A DNA stretch of 64,000 bases, from assembly GCA_021300015.1 (NCBI GenBank), contig JAJTFB010000006.1, positions 1 through 64,000 on the forward strand. The letters run 5' to 3'. The stretch comes from Pirellula sp. GTDB lineage: Bacteria; Planctomycetota; Planctomycetia; Pirellulales; Pirellulaceae. Under the pieces are notes generated by a model. It searched no databases. It was not told where the DNA came from and saw only the letters and a list, made by a program, of their open reading frames with translations. Positions 52,924 to 61,227 of this stretch are shown here, piece by piece. A program made the position numbers and the translations under genes. Numbering within the stretch: the first letter of the stretch is position 1; each line of letters begins with the position of its first letter.

Positions 52924-55900
52924 TTCTCGGAGGGCTTGTCCTCGGTCCCGAATTTCTTGATGTACGATTCCGCTTTAGCTTTTTTGCGGGGCGGAATAGG
53001 AGGCTGATCGAATTCGATGGCTTTTTGGAAGTCTCTACAAGCGAGCGCTTCGTCTTGGCGAGCGATATGGAGCAAGGCTCGGTAGTAGTAGAGCCACGCA
53101 TTCCGAGGCTGGATTTCTTCCGACTCGCTCAGGGCGGCTTGGGCATCCTCGAACCGCCCGGCAGAGATAAGGGCTCTGGCGTAGTTGTTTAGGTAGTAGG
53201 CGAGGTGATCTTTTTCCTTATCGCGAGCGATAGAAATGGCTTTTTCCAGGTCGATGATGGCGGGCTCGTAGTCGCCCAATTCTGCGGCGCATCCACCGCG
53301 GCCGTTGAGGGCTTTGGAGGACTCCTTTTCGAGTTTGACGATGACATGGTTGAAATCCTCCCAAGCTTCTGCGAATTGGTCTGAGTACCAGTAGGCCGCA
53401 GCCCTTCTGAGGTAACCGGTTTCATTGCTCGGATCTAGTTCGATGGCTTGGGTAGAAGCTCGGATGGATTCTTCGAAACGGTTTTGGATAAAGGAGATAT
53501 GTGCCGACATGACCGCGCGGGTGAATTCTGTTTCTTCGGCCGATTCGGGTTGCAGTTGTACCGCCGCATCGAGATCCTCTTGAGATTTCTCATCGTCCCC
53601 TTGTTGCTGGTAGATGGCGCTTCGACCGATCAAAGCGGGTGCAAAGTCTGGATCCTCTTTGAGGATCGCATCGAGATCGCTGAGGGCTTGGTCCATTTTC
53701 CCCAATTGGATGTTCAACTGCGCTCGAGAGAACAGGGCCGGAAGCAGATCAGGGCTCGATTGGATGACCAGATTGAGGTCCCTTTCGGCTCCTTTGAGGT
53801 CATAGCCACTCATCGACAAACGGGAGCGATCCAGCAAGCATTCTTCGTTGGTCGGATCGAGCGCAAGGGCTTGGTCGAGGAGTTGAAGGGCTCGTTTGCG
53901 GTCGCCGAGCGTTTCGCTCACGAGCGCACTGCCTCGTATGGCTTGGATCTCTTTGGGTTCAATTCTTAGAGCTTCATCGAAGTCTGCCCCGGCGCGATCG
54001 TTTTGGCCGAGCATCAGAAAGTGGTATCCACGGACTACAAAGGGAATGGCGTGTTCGGAGTCGACTTCGAGAATTGCCGAGAGTTCCGCGACTGCTTCAT
54101 CGATCCTACCGAGTTTCGAATAGGTTTGGGAGAGTCGGTAGCGTGCAGAGAGGTTGTTCGAGTCGAGTTCGACGGCCCGCACGAGCAGTTCGAGGGCTTC
54201 GTCGTAATCTTGGCTGAGGAATTTCGCGTATCCGTAATCGCTCAGAAGTGCGGTGTTCTCGATACCTTGATCGAGCAGGAATTGCGAGTCGGCGATGGCT
54301 CCATCGGTATCCCCATTCTCGATCCGTATTTCAATGCGTTGTTGTCGAGCGACCGCCAAATCGGGTTGGTTTTCGATGACCCAATCGATGTCTTCGAGGG
54401 CTAACGAGAGTTTTCCGGATTCCTTGTAAGCATCAGCGCGGAGGCCATTGAGGATCGGATGGGCGCCGAGTTGCTCGATGCACCGCGTGAGGTAATCGAT
54501 CGATTTCTCGATCCCTTCGAGTCGATGGATGATGTAAGCCTTGAGTTGGATAGCTCGAAGATTGGGTCCTTCGTTTTCGATAAAGGTATTGATGTCCTTG
54601 AGGGCCCGTTGGTTGTGTCCCTCGAGCATCAGGAGTTTGGCCCTGAGCAGGAGGGAGTTTCCGTGGAGGGGGTTTACGGCAAGTGCCGCGTCGAGTTCGC
54701 GGATCGCACCGGAGGTGTCATCGACCTCCTGAGCAACACTGGCGGCGACGAAGTGAAATTCCTCGGACTTTGGACCCTCGGGTGCCTTATCGATCGTTTT
54801 TTGGGCTTCGAGGGGAAATCCCATCGAGTGTTGAAGATGGGCTAGGAACCCATACCAGTCGGTACCGGCATCGGGGAGTTTGATCAGCGATTGGCAAACG
54901 CTTGCAGCTTTTTCAAGCATCCCATTGCGTTGGAGGAACCTCGCATAGCCGAATAGCAACTCGCGGTCCTGAGGAGATTTCTGCAGCAAGTTTTCCCATC
55001 GCACTTGGGCTTGTTCGTACTTACCGGAGGCGGCCATTAGGTCGGGGATCCCCACGTCTAACCGTCGGTTTTCTTCAACCGCTTTCTGCCAATGTTCGAG
55101 GTCCTCGACCTGAATCTGGTTTTCCGGCCGAGCCATCATCTCGGTTGCAAACTCGAGATCCTCGAGCGAGGAATCTAGGTTCTTGGTGTCATCGAGAAGC
55201 TCGCTTGATTCAACTTCTTTTTGCAGATCTTGCGCCGGACGCATCGCGCGGACATAGCGTTGATAGTCCGGATGAGCATCCGGAAGGGTCAATTCGCGGA
55301 ATTGGCTGGTACCTTCGAGGTTGCAACTTCGGTACATGAGGATGATCGGGGCTCGGACAGGAAATTCCGGCATCGACTGCAATGCCTTCTCGAGGGCACG
55401 GTCGGTTTGGAGCGGCAGGTCGCCCGGTCCGAGCGGTTTTGCAGCGACCTGAGCAAGCGGGAGAACTTGCGTTTGGATGATCCGTTTTCGGCCAGGAAAA
55501 AACTGAATCAGTGCTTGGCATGCGATCGGTGCGTCTTCGAACTGTCGGAGCTTTTGATGGAAGGCCGAGTCGATGTATTGGAATACCGCATGGCAAATCG
55601 CCAACGATCCGTCCTCTTCGTTGAGTCCATGCATATCGGATAGGACGTACCCGCGATCAAAAGCGATCAGGCTCGATTGGAAGAGGTTTTTCTCCGCATC
55701 GGTGCTCCAGGGTTCGAGTTGCGGCGTGCTGTGCCAGAACAATCGACCTTTGGGATAAGCCTGGAGAAATTTACTAAAAAAGGGACTTTTGGCGACCAGT
55801 GCGCGGGTAAGTTCTTCGCGAACCTTCGCGTCTTGGGGCTTGCTGCGAAAGTGTCTTTGAAGGAACCAAACTCCGACAAGCGATGCCAGTAGAAACCAAA

Positions 55901-56264
55901 CCAGGGGCAAAGGGGCTTGGAGTCTGTAGGCCAACAGGGCCAGTGCGGCAAGCACCATGCCAGCGGCGAAAAAGTAGATCGGGCGATCTTGATGTGCCGC
56001 GACGATTGGCGCCAGTCGGCTGCAGGGCTCGCAAAGGGACAGCGGAAACGAACAAGCGAAATGTTCATCGAGAAAAACGACCGTAGCGATCTTTACCGGC
56101 CGTCTTTTCTCGCATTGGCAGCAGTGATTCGAGTGCTTGAGGCGATCCAATAGCTCGACCGATTCGTTGTAGATCGAATTGGCATGCAATAGCTCCTCGG
56201 TCACCACGCTCACGGGTGGGAAACCGCTGGAGATCTCGGAAGGGGAGTTGTATAGAAACTGCAT
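52920..56264 (-). CDS. large TPR protein with N-terminal cysteine pairs and two membrane segments
   Basis: 1114 residues. Cys48/Cys51 and Cys78/Cys81 form two CxxC pairs ~27 residues apart (with Cys49 and Cys71 nearby), suggesting a zinc ribbon. Two transmembrane segments follow (~96-115 and 119-136). Residues ~150-370 form an unrecognised soluble domain. From ~375 to the end tandem TPR units cover some 700 residues (for example ALEDIDWVIENQPDLAVARQ, DEAVAELSAILEVDSEHAIP, QALSDLDAILKEDPDFAPAL). The TPR superhelix should be a protein-binding scaffold at the membrane. Partner unknown. Confidence 0.85.
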   Translation of the reverse strand: MQFLYNSPSEISSGFPPVSVVTEELLHANSIYNESVELLDRLKHSNHCCQCEKRRPVKIATVVFLDEHFACSFPLSLCEPCSRLAPIVAAHQDRPIYFFAAGMVLAALALLAYRLQAPLPLVWFLLASLVGVWFLQRHFRSKPQDAKVREELTRALVAKSPFFSKFLQAYPKGRLFWHSTPQLEPWSTDAEKNLFQSSLIAFDRGYVLSDMHGLNEEDGSLAICHAVFQYIDSAFHQKLRQFEDAPIACQALIQFFPGRKRIIQTQVLPLAQVAAKPLGPGDLPLQTDRALEKALQSMPEFPVRAPIILMYRSCNLEGTSQFRELTLPDAHPDYQRYVRAMRPAQDLQKEVESSELLDDTKNLDSSLEDLEFATEMMARPENQIQVEDLEHWQKAVEENRRLDVGIPDLMAASGKYEQAQVRWENLLQKSPQDRELLFGYARFLQRNGMLEKAASVCQSLIKLPDAGTDWYGFLAHLQHSMGFPLEAQKTIDKAPEGPKSEEFHFVAASVAQEVDDTSGAIRELDAALAVNPLHGNSLLLRAKLLMLEGHNQRALKDINTFIENEGPNLRAIQLKAYIIHRLEGIEKSIDYLTRCIEQLGAHPILNGLRADAYKESGKLSLALEDIDWVIENQPDLAVARQQRIEIRIENGDTDGAIADSQFLLDQGIENTALLSDYGYAKFLSQDYDEALELLVRAVELDSNNLSARYRLSQTYSKLGRIDEAVAELSAILEVDSEHAIPFVVRGYHFLMLGQNDRAGADFDEALRIEPKEIQAIRGSALVSETLGDRKRALQLLDQALALDPTNEECLLDRSRLSMSGYDLKGAERDLNLVIQSSPDLLPALFSRAQLNIQLGKMDQALSDLDAILKEDPDFAPALIGRSAIYQQQGDDEKSQEDLDAAVQLQPESAEETEFTRAVMSAHISFIQNRFEESIRASTQAIELDPSNETGYLRRAAAYWYSDQFAEAWEDFNHVIVKLEKESSKALNGRGGCAAELGDYEPAIIDLEKAISIARDKEKDHLAYYLNNYARALISAGRFEDAQAALSESEEIQPRNAWLYYYRALLHIARQDEALACRDFQKAIEFDQPPIPPRKKAKAESYIKKFGTEDKPSEN

Positions 56265-56299
56265 GGATTCGATAAGTCCGGGCGTTGGTGATTTAAACT

Positions 56300-57043
56300 T
56301 CAGTCGATGCTTCGTTTTGCTTCGTTAACCATATACATCGTCCCGCATCCTGGACAGAAGAGGTACCACTCGTAGAAATACGTCTGCCCGGGCTTTCGGG
56401 CTTTGGGCTTGGGAGTTTTTTTAACCAGGTTCTCTGTACATTTTCGACAAGGTGCTCCTTCCGATGGTTCCACCGCAGGGCCTGGATTCAGGGGGATTGG
56501 CCTAGAAACCCGGGTTGCCAGTTGGGGGTTCAGGGAGCGACTGCTCGAAGGGTCCGAGAGGTATCCTTGGTCGTCGGCCAAGTCGTATTGTTGAATCGCT
56601 GCGACGGCCAATTCATCGCACCGTTCGTTTTCGGCGACTCCCGCGTGACCTTTGACCCAATGGAATCGGATCGAGTGCCGCGCCGAGGCCACGAGGTAGC
56701 GTTTCCATAGATCGACGTTCTTGACCGGCTGACCTGGGCTGCGCAGCCAGCGGTTCTTTTGCCATCGCAGGACCGAACCGCGTTGGACCGTGTCGACTAC
56801 ATACTTCGAGTCGCTGTAGAGGTTGACCAAGCAGGGCTTCGAAAGAGCCTCGAGCGCGACGATCACCCCCATGAGTTCCATACGGTTGTTGGTCGTTAGA
56901 CGAAATCCGCCAGATAGCTCTTTGCGATGCTTGCCAGCCATGAGCACGATTCCGTAGCCTCCAGGGCCGGGATTGGGCTCAGCGGCTCCGTCGGTGTAGA
57001 TGGTTACCGATGACTTCTCGGCGGCAATCGGCTCGTCGGGCAC
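56300..57043 (-). CDS. rnhA: ribonuclease HI with cysteine-rich C-terminal extension
   Basis: 247 residues from a GTG at 57043 with GGAG six nt upstream; a longer open frame reaching 57529 runs antisense to the cysteine-rich gene and is rejected. RNase HI removes RNA from RNA-DNA hybrids. Catalytic residues: Asp18 (YTDGAAEPNPGPGGYG), Glu56 (NNRMELMG), Asp78 (YSDSKYVV) and Asp143 (HWVKGHAGVAENERCDELA), with His133 present. The domain ends near residue 155. An extension of ~90 residues includes a Ser/Pro linker and two CxxC pairs (Cys199/202 and Cys230/233, the second as CPGCG), a likely zinc-binding knuckle pair not found in E. coli RnhA. Confidence 0.94.
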   Translation of the reverse strand: MPDEPIAAEKSSVTIYTDGAAEPNPGPGGYGIVLMAGKHRKELSGGFRLTTNNRMELMGVIVALEALSKPCLVNLYSDSKYVVDTVQRGSVLRWQKNRWLRSPGQPVKNVDLWKRYLVASARHSIRFHWVKGHAGVAENERCDELAVAAIQQYDLADDQGYLSDPSSSRSLNPQLATRVSRPIPLNPGPAVEPSEGAPCRKCTENLVKKTPKPKARKPGQTYFYEWYLFCPGCGTMYMVNEAKRSID

Positions 57044-57154
57044 GGAAAACTCCAGTTTCGGTTGGGAAAAGTTCCAGAAAAATCCCAGTTGGAAAAAAAG
57101 GCCTCTCAGGCTCGTAAGGTGTATTGTAGCGACAAAACAAAGGGGATCCTTCGT

Positions 57155-57185
57155 GAAAAAAAAAGGGCACGCTTTCGCGTGCCCT
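57155..57185 (-). terminator. Rho-independent terminator of the cysteine-rich gene
   Basis: Stem AGGGCACGC (57164-57172) with GCGTGCCCT (57177-57185), loop TTTC. On the minus strand nine T follow (A run ending at 57164). Confidence 0.9.
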
Positions 57186-57255
57186 CGATCGTTTTGACCC
57201 GAGATTGGAGAACTCGGGAATGTCGCTTGGAATGATCCGGTCGAACCGGAAGGAA

Positions 57256-57852
57256 CTAAGCCTTTGGAACGTCGCTGGCCGAAGGAACGGCCGGTGCTGC
57301 TGGAACGGCCGGTGCTGCTGGAACAGCGGGTGCTGCGGGAACAGCCGGTGCTGCGTCTGCGGCAGGTGCTGCTGGTGCTACCGTGGCAGGTGCTGCTGGA
57401 ACCGGAGGTGCAACGGTCGAGCTTTCGACGGTTCCGGCGTTGACTGCTGTTCCGCAGTTGGTGCAAGGAGCCGATTCTACGATGACCGACGAGTCGGACA
57501 TGACGGTTGTGCCGGCGCATCCGGTGCATCCAGAATCGACAGCAACGCTACCGCAACCGGTGTCGCAACCGGTGTTGCAAGCAGGAGCTGGAGCCGGTGC
57601 ACATTGAGGAGCAACCGCGCCTGAGCACTTGGCTCCACGGCGGCCACCGATCTTGTTGAGCAATCCGCCACCGCTGCAGTCCTTGGCGACCGCGCCGCTG
57701 CAAGCTGCTTTCTTGGAATGCAAGCGAGCGAAAAGGCCGCTTCGACCGCCACTGCATCCATTGTCTCCACCGCAACCGGCCATCGCGACCGATCCAAATC
57801 CCGCTGCAACAAAAGCAACGGCCGACAAAACGACTAAACGAAACTGGCTCAT
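57256..57852 (-). CDS. exported cysteine-rich protein with Pro/Ala/Val repeat tail
   Basis: 198 residues. Signal peptide (MSQFRLVVLSAVAFVAAG...AMAG). The middle (residues ~25-130) has about 18 Cys, often in CxxC or CSG/CTG contexts (ACNTGCDTGCG, CTGCAG, APCTNCG). The tail consists of PAAPAVPAAPAVPAAP-type repeats. Strong terminator at 57155-57185. No named family recognised. The overall plan (signal peptide, Cys/Gly-rich body, low-complexity tail) parallels the protein at 20487-21428. Structural envelope or metal-binding roles are possible but unsupported. Confidence 0.8.
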   Translation of the reverse strand: MSQFRLVVLSAVAFVAAGFGSVAMAGCGGDNGCSGGRSGLFARLHSKKAACSGAVAKDCSGGGLLNKIGGRRGAKCSGAVAPQCAPAPAPACNTGCDTGCGSVAVDSGCTGCAGTTVMSDSSVIVESAPCTNCGTAVNAGTVESSTVAPPVPAAPATVAPAAPAADAAPAVPAAPAVPAAPAVPAAPAVPSASDVPKA

Positions 57853-58203
57853 AGGAACTTCCTCCCGAGAGAAAAAACTGGGTAAACCACTACCCCGGAC
57901 TCGATTCTGACAAACCGCACTCCCACCCTAGGGACGCTGTTGAAGTTTGCCGATTGGGGGTTTTGCGTAAACTGTGCAAGTTCGAAGGGTACCAAACCAC
58001 CGGCAGGTGTCAACGACCCTGGAATGTCATCTGGAAAGCGAGCCTGTGGCTCCTTGGGGACATTCCGAAACATGCAGACCGGACAAAAACCCAAAACTAG
58101 TTCCTTCCTGGTCTCAACAAAACCCCATGCATCTGCTAAATTCACGCAACAGATATCCATCTAACTCGCCTGCCATTTAGTCCGACAACGGAGATTATTA
58201 GCC
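57853..58203. other. 351-bp divergent intergenic region
   Basis: Promoter region between the cysteine-rich gene and secG. Open frames on both strands here (57849-58160 minus, 57940-58164 plus) are short, antisense to each other and unlike known proteins. Confidence 0.55.
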
Positions 58204-58722
58204 GTGCTCATGCCGCTTGGGGTTCTTTCCCAGTACATTTTCGGTTCGCTCCTTTTTGTCCTCTCGTTCCTGATTATCGCCATCATTTTGCTTCAGCGGG
58301 GGCGTGGTGGTGGTTTAACAGGAGCCTTAGGTGGGCTCGGTGGCCAAAGTGCCTTCGGGGTCAAAGCTGGCGATATCTTCACCCGCATCACTGCGGTCTT
58401 GGTCTTGCTGTGGATCTTCTTCTCGGCACTGGCTGCACGCTGGTACAAAGAGGATGCTCTGGACATTCAAGCCGACACTTCTGCGACCACGAGCATGAGC
58501 ACCGGTGGCGGGATGGGCGGAACTTCAGAGCTTCCAGCGATTCCGCCGGTGGTATCTCCTGAGACAGCACCGGCAACTCCAGCACCGGCAACTCCAGCAC
58601 CGGCAACTCCAGCACCGGCAACGGAACCTGCAGCCGTGCCCACTGAGCCAGCCGTGCCCACTGAGCCAGCCGTGCCACCTGCGGCCTCTGAAACTCCGAA
58701 CCCACCTCCTTCATCGAAGTAA
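58204..58722 (+). CDS. secG: preprotein translocase subunit SecG with Pro/Ala repeat tail
   Basis: 172 residues from a GTG with GGAG ten nt upstream. SecG is the small auxiliary subunit of SecYEG. Two transmembrane segments (FGSLLFVLSFLIIAIILLQR and ITAVLVLLWIFFSALAA) flank the conserved cytoplasmic loop GRGGGLTGALGGLGGQSAFG. The core ends at ~85; the rest is a low-complexity tail of TPAPA and VPTEPA repeats encoded by 15-bp and 18-bp DNA repeats, at least doubling the usual SecG length. The yicC cluster begins ~120 bp downstream. Confidence 0.94.
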   Translation: MLMPLGVLSQYIFGSLLFVLSFLIIAIILLQRGRGGGLTGALGGLGGQSAFGVKAGDIFTRITAVLVLLWIFFSALAARWYKEDALDIQADTSATTSMSTGGGMGGTSELPAIPPVVSPETAPATPAPATPAPATPAPATEPAAVPTEPAVPTEPAVPPAASETPNPPPSSK

Positions 58723-58844
58723 CGTTGGCCTTGTGGGGCCTGACCAACTGCGCTTTGCGGTCGTAGGTTTTGGCTTGTCCGATTGGTTACATCCAATGGC
58801 CATAAGGTTAATTCATCAGGTCAGCATCACTGGGTTTGCAGAGT

Positions 58845-59729
58845 ATGACGGGTTTGCAGAGCATGACGGGCCATGGCAGGGCCCAGCAAATCGAAGAGGG
58901 CCTTTCGATCGAGGCGGAAGTCCGTTCGGTCAACAACCGCTTTTTGAAGGTGACTTTCAAGCTCCACGAGTCGTTGGCCTATCTGGAAAATCAGATCGAG
59001 GGTCTTGTCCGCGAGAAAGTTCGCCGCGGTTCTGTGCATGTGACGCTGCGTCTCTCCGGCGGCTCAGCGGCGATGGCGAACAAGGTTTCCGAATCGACGC
59101 TCAAGTCGTATCTGGATCAAGTCAAAAGCGGCGTTGGCCGAGACGGCTATCAGATCGTTGTTGAACTCGGATCGGCACTTCAACTTCCAGGTGTTTTGCT
59201 ACCGAACCCCGGACCTGAGCCCGAGAAGCTCACGGCTTTGGCGCTTTCGACGATTGGCCAAGCCCTCGACGATCTGAACCGCATGCGGCAGATCGAGGGT
59301 CAACAGATGGGCAAGGAGCTTACCGAGTCGGCTGCGACGGTACGAGTCATCAGCGACCAGATCGAGGCTCGTGCCCCGAATGTGCTGATCGATTATCGCA
59401 AACGATTGGAGTCCCGAGTCCGATCGGCTCTTGCGGAAATGCTTCCGACGGTGGGCGAAATCGATGTGCTGCGGGAGGTCGTCCAATTCTCTGATCGCTG
59501 CGACATCCGCGAGGAAATTGTTCGCTTGCACAGCCACCTTGAGCAGTTTCACAGTGCGGTGAGCGATAAGGAGTCCCAGGGCCGCCGCTTGGATTTTTTG
59601 ATTCAGGAGATCGGCCGCGAGACCAACACGATCGGAGCCAAGGCCAACGATGCGACCATTGCTCACGGGGTCGTAGCGATCAAAACGACGATCGAACAGA
59701 TGCGGGAGTTGGTTCAAAATGTCGAATGA
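58845..59729 (+). CDS. yicC: YicC family endoribonuclease
   Basis: 294 residues from the ATG at 58845. The start is ambiguous because an 18-bp near-duplication offers TTG 58836, ATG 58845, TTG 58854 and ATG 58863; family members begin MxSMTGxGRA, which fits any of the last three. YicC (YloC in Bacillus) is an oligomeric RNase implicated in sRNA/mRNA turnover. VNNRFLKVTFKL near the start and the C-terminal GRRLDFLIQEIGRETNTIGA (20 residues), then KANDATIAHGVVAIK, are diagnostic. It overlaps gmk by 11 bp, an arrangement conserved in many bacteria. Confidence 0.94.
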   Translation: MTGLQSMTGHGRAQQIEEGLSIEAEVRSVNNRFLKVTFKLHESLAYLENQIEGLVREKVRRGSVHVTLRLSGGSAAMANKVSESTLKSYLDQVKSGVGRDGYQIVVELGSALQLPGVLLPNPGPEPEKLTALALSTIGQALDDLNRMRQIEGQQMGKELTESAATVRVISDQIEARAPNVLIDYRKRLESRVRSALAEMLPTVGEIDVLREVVQFSDRCDIREEIVRLHSHLEQFHSAVSDKESQGRRLDFLIQEIGRETNTIGAKANDATIAHGVVAIKTTIEQMRELVQNVE

Positions 59730-60312
59730 CCCCGGCAAGCTGATCATCATCTCGGGCCCATCGGGATCCGGAAAATCGACCATTGTCTCAAAGCTTCTCG
59801 AGAGTTGTCCGTTGCCGCTGGTTGTGAGTGTTTCGGCCACGACTCGACCACCTCGGCCTGGGGAAGTCCATGGGCAGCACTACTGGTTTCTGGGTCCTGA
59901 GGAGTTTCAGGCCAAGCGGTCCAGGGGTGAATTTCTCGAGTGCAAAGAGGTTTTCGGGCGAGGATTTTGGTACGGAACGCTCAAAGAGGCCGTTTCGTCT
60001 GGTCTTTCTGCCGGAAAATGGGTAATCTTGGAGATCGACGTCCAAGGGGCCTTGGCCGTTCTGGACTATGATCCTGAGGTAATTACGATTTTTATCGACC
60101 CAGGATCGATGGACCAATTGGAGCAGCGACTCAGGGATCGGGGAACCGATTCTCAAGACGCCATCCAACGTCGCTTACAGGTTGCCAGAGAGGAAATGGG
60201 GCTCAAGCACCACTACCGCCACAGCGTCATCAACGATCGAGTCGATGATGCGGTCGCTCAGGTCTGCCGTTTGCTATGCCAGTACGATTCTCGAATCGGC
60301 AAGCAACCATAA
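59719..60312 (+). CDS. gmk: guanylate kinase
   Basis: 197 residues. Phosphorylates GMP to GDP, the step after guaA's product. Walker A GPSGSGKST near residue 13; GMP-binding region SATTRPPRPGEVHGQHYWFL (20 residues); EVFGRGFWYGTLKEAV; EIDVQGALAV; and the lid segment LRDRGTDSQDAIQRRLQVA. Complete. Overlaps yicC by 11 bp; rpoZ follows after 59 bp. Confidence 0.97.
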   Translation: MSNDPGKLIIISGPSGSGKSTIVSKLLESCPLPLVVSVSATTRPPRPGEVHGQHYWFLGPEEFQAKRSRGEFLECKEVFGRGFWYGTLKEAVSSGLSAGKWVILEIDVQGALAVLDYDPEVITIFIDPGSMDQLEQRLRDRGTDSQDAIQRRLQVAREEMGLKHHYRHSVINDRVDDAVAQVCRLLCQYDSRIGKQP

Positions 60313-60371
60313 AGGCCTGAATCCAACAACCATTTGCCAGAGTCAAACTTAACTACCCACGAGGCGTACCG

Positions 60372-60635
60372 ATGCTCGACGAGCTTAAAGAAGAAGCGAT
60401 TGTCAACAAAGTCGGGGGGCGATTCAAGCTCTCGACTCTTATCCAAAAGCGTTTGGTACAGATCAACCGAGGGGGCCGTCCGCTAGTCGACATGCACTCG
60501 GATGACAAAATGGAAATTGTCATCCAGGAAATTTTGCAAGACAAGATTTATCTGACGCAGACCGGCGAATTGAAGATTTACGGCGAGACGACCGAGCAAG
60601 GAGACCTGCTGGATCTGGACGCTGGAGATCTGTAA
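60372..60635 (+). CDS. rpoZ: DNA-directed RNA polymerase omega subunit
   Basis: 87 residues. Omega assists folding and assembly of the beta' subunit. Conserved elements: [20 protein letters not shown] (20 residues) and [11 protein letters not shown], followed by an acidic C-terminal end ([13 protein letters not shown]). Position directly after gmk is the classic bacterial order. coaC starts 33 bp downstream. Confidence 0.93.
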   Translation: MLDELKEEAIVNKVGGRFKLSTLIQKRLVQINRGGRPLVDMHSDDKMEIVIQEILQDKIYLTQTGELKIYGETTEQGDLLDLDAGDL

Positions 60636-60668
60636 AGGTCGCCAAGCGGTTCCACCCGAGCAGCCATC

Positions 60669-61220
60669 ATGGCCAGTATCGACCGGATCAAAGACCGGAT
60701 TGTTGTCGGAGTCTCTGGTGGCATAGCGGCATATAAGTCTGCTGTGCTCGTGAGTCGATTGGTCCAATTTGGCCATCGCGTCTCGGTTGTCATGACCCCC
60801 AAAGCCACGGAGTTTGTCGGAGCGGCGACCTTCGCCGCACTGACCGGATCTGGGCCCGTTGTGGATCCATTTGACTCCCGATTCCCGCTTGGGCCACACA
60901 TCGAGTTGGCTCAGGACTGCAAGCTTCTGGTCATCGCTCCGGCGACCGCAAGGATGATCGCTTCGTGCGCGTTGGGATTGGCCAACGATTTGCTTTCGAC
61001 TTTGTATCTCAACGTCGAGTGTCCTGTGTTGTTTGCACCGGCGATGAGCGCACCGATGTGGGGCAAGCCCGCCGTGCAAAGAAACATTCAGCAGTTGAAA
61101 TCCGATGGCGTTCATCTGGTTGGACCTGAGTCGGGTTGGCTTTCTTGTCGCCGCATAGGATTCGGTCGGATGAGCGAGCCCGAGTCGATTCTCGAAGCAT
61201 GCAAGCCTTGGTTGGAGTAA
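60669..61220 (+). CDS. coaC: phosphopantothenoylcysteine decarboxylase (separate CoaC)
   Basis: 183 residues. FMN-dependent decarboxylation of 4'-phosphopantothenoylcysteine in CoA synthesis. Motifs: VVGVSGGIAAYKSAVLVSRL (20 residues), MTPKATEFVGAATFAALTG, catalytic His in PHIELAQ, LVIAPATARMIA, and GWLSCRRIGFGRM with the reactive Cys. The substrate-binding motif usually written PAMNxxMW reads PAMSAPMW, with Ser for Asn. In most bacteria this domain is fused to CoaB; here it is a separate gene, and the ligase follows after 7 bp. Confidence 0.9.
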   Translation: MASIDRIKDRIVVGVSGGIAAYKSAVLVSRLVQFGHRVSVVMTPKATEFVGAATFAALTGSGPVVDPFDSRFPLGPHIELAQDCKLLVIAPATARMIASCALGLANDLLSTLYLNVECPVLFAPAMSAPMWGKPAVQRNIQQLKSDGVHLVGPESGWLSCRRIGFGRMSEPESILEACKPWLE

Positions 61221-61227
61221 GGGCACT

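Noticed and set aside
57044-57529. N-terminal extension of RNase HI to 409 residues
   Set aside because: The extra part is antisense to the cysteine-rich gene and crosses its terminator. The GTG at 57043 has a good ribosome binding site and fits the family.
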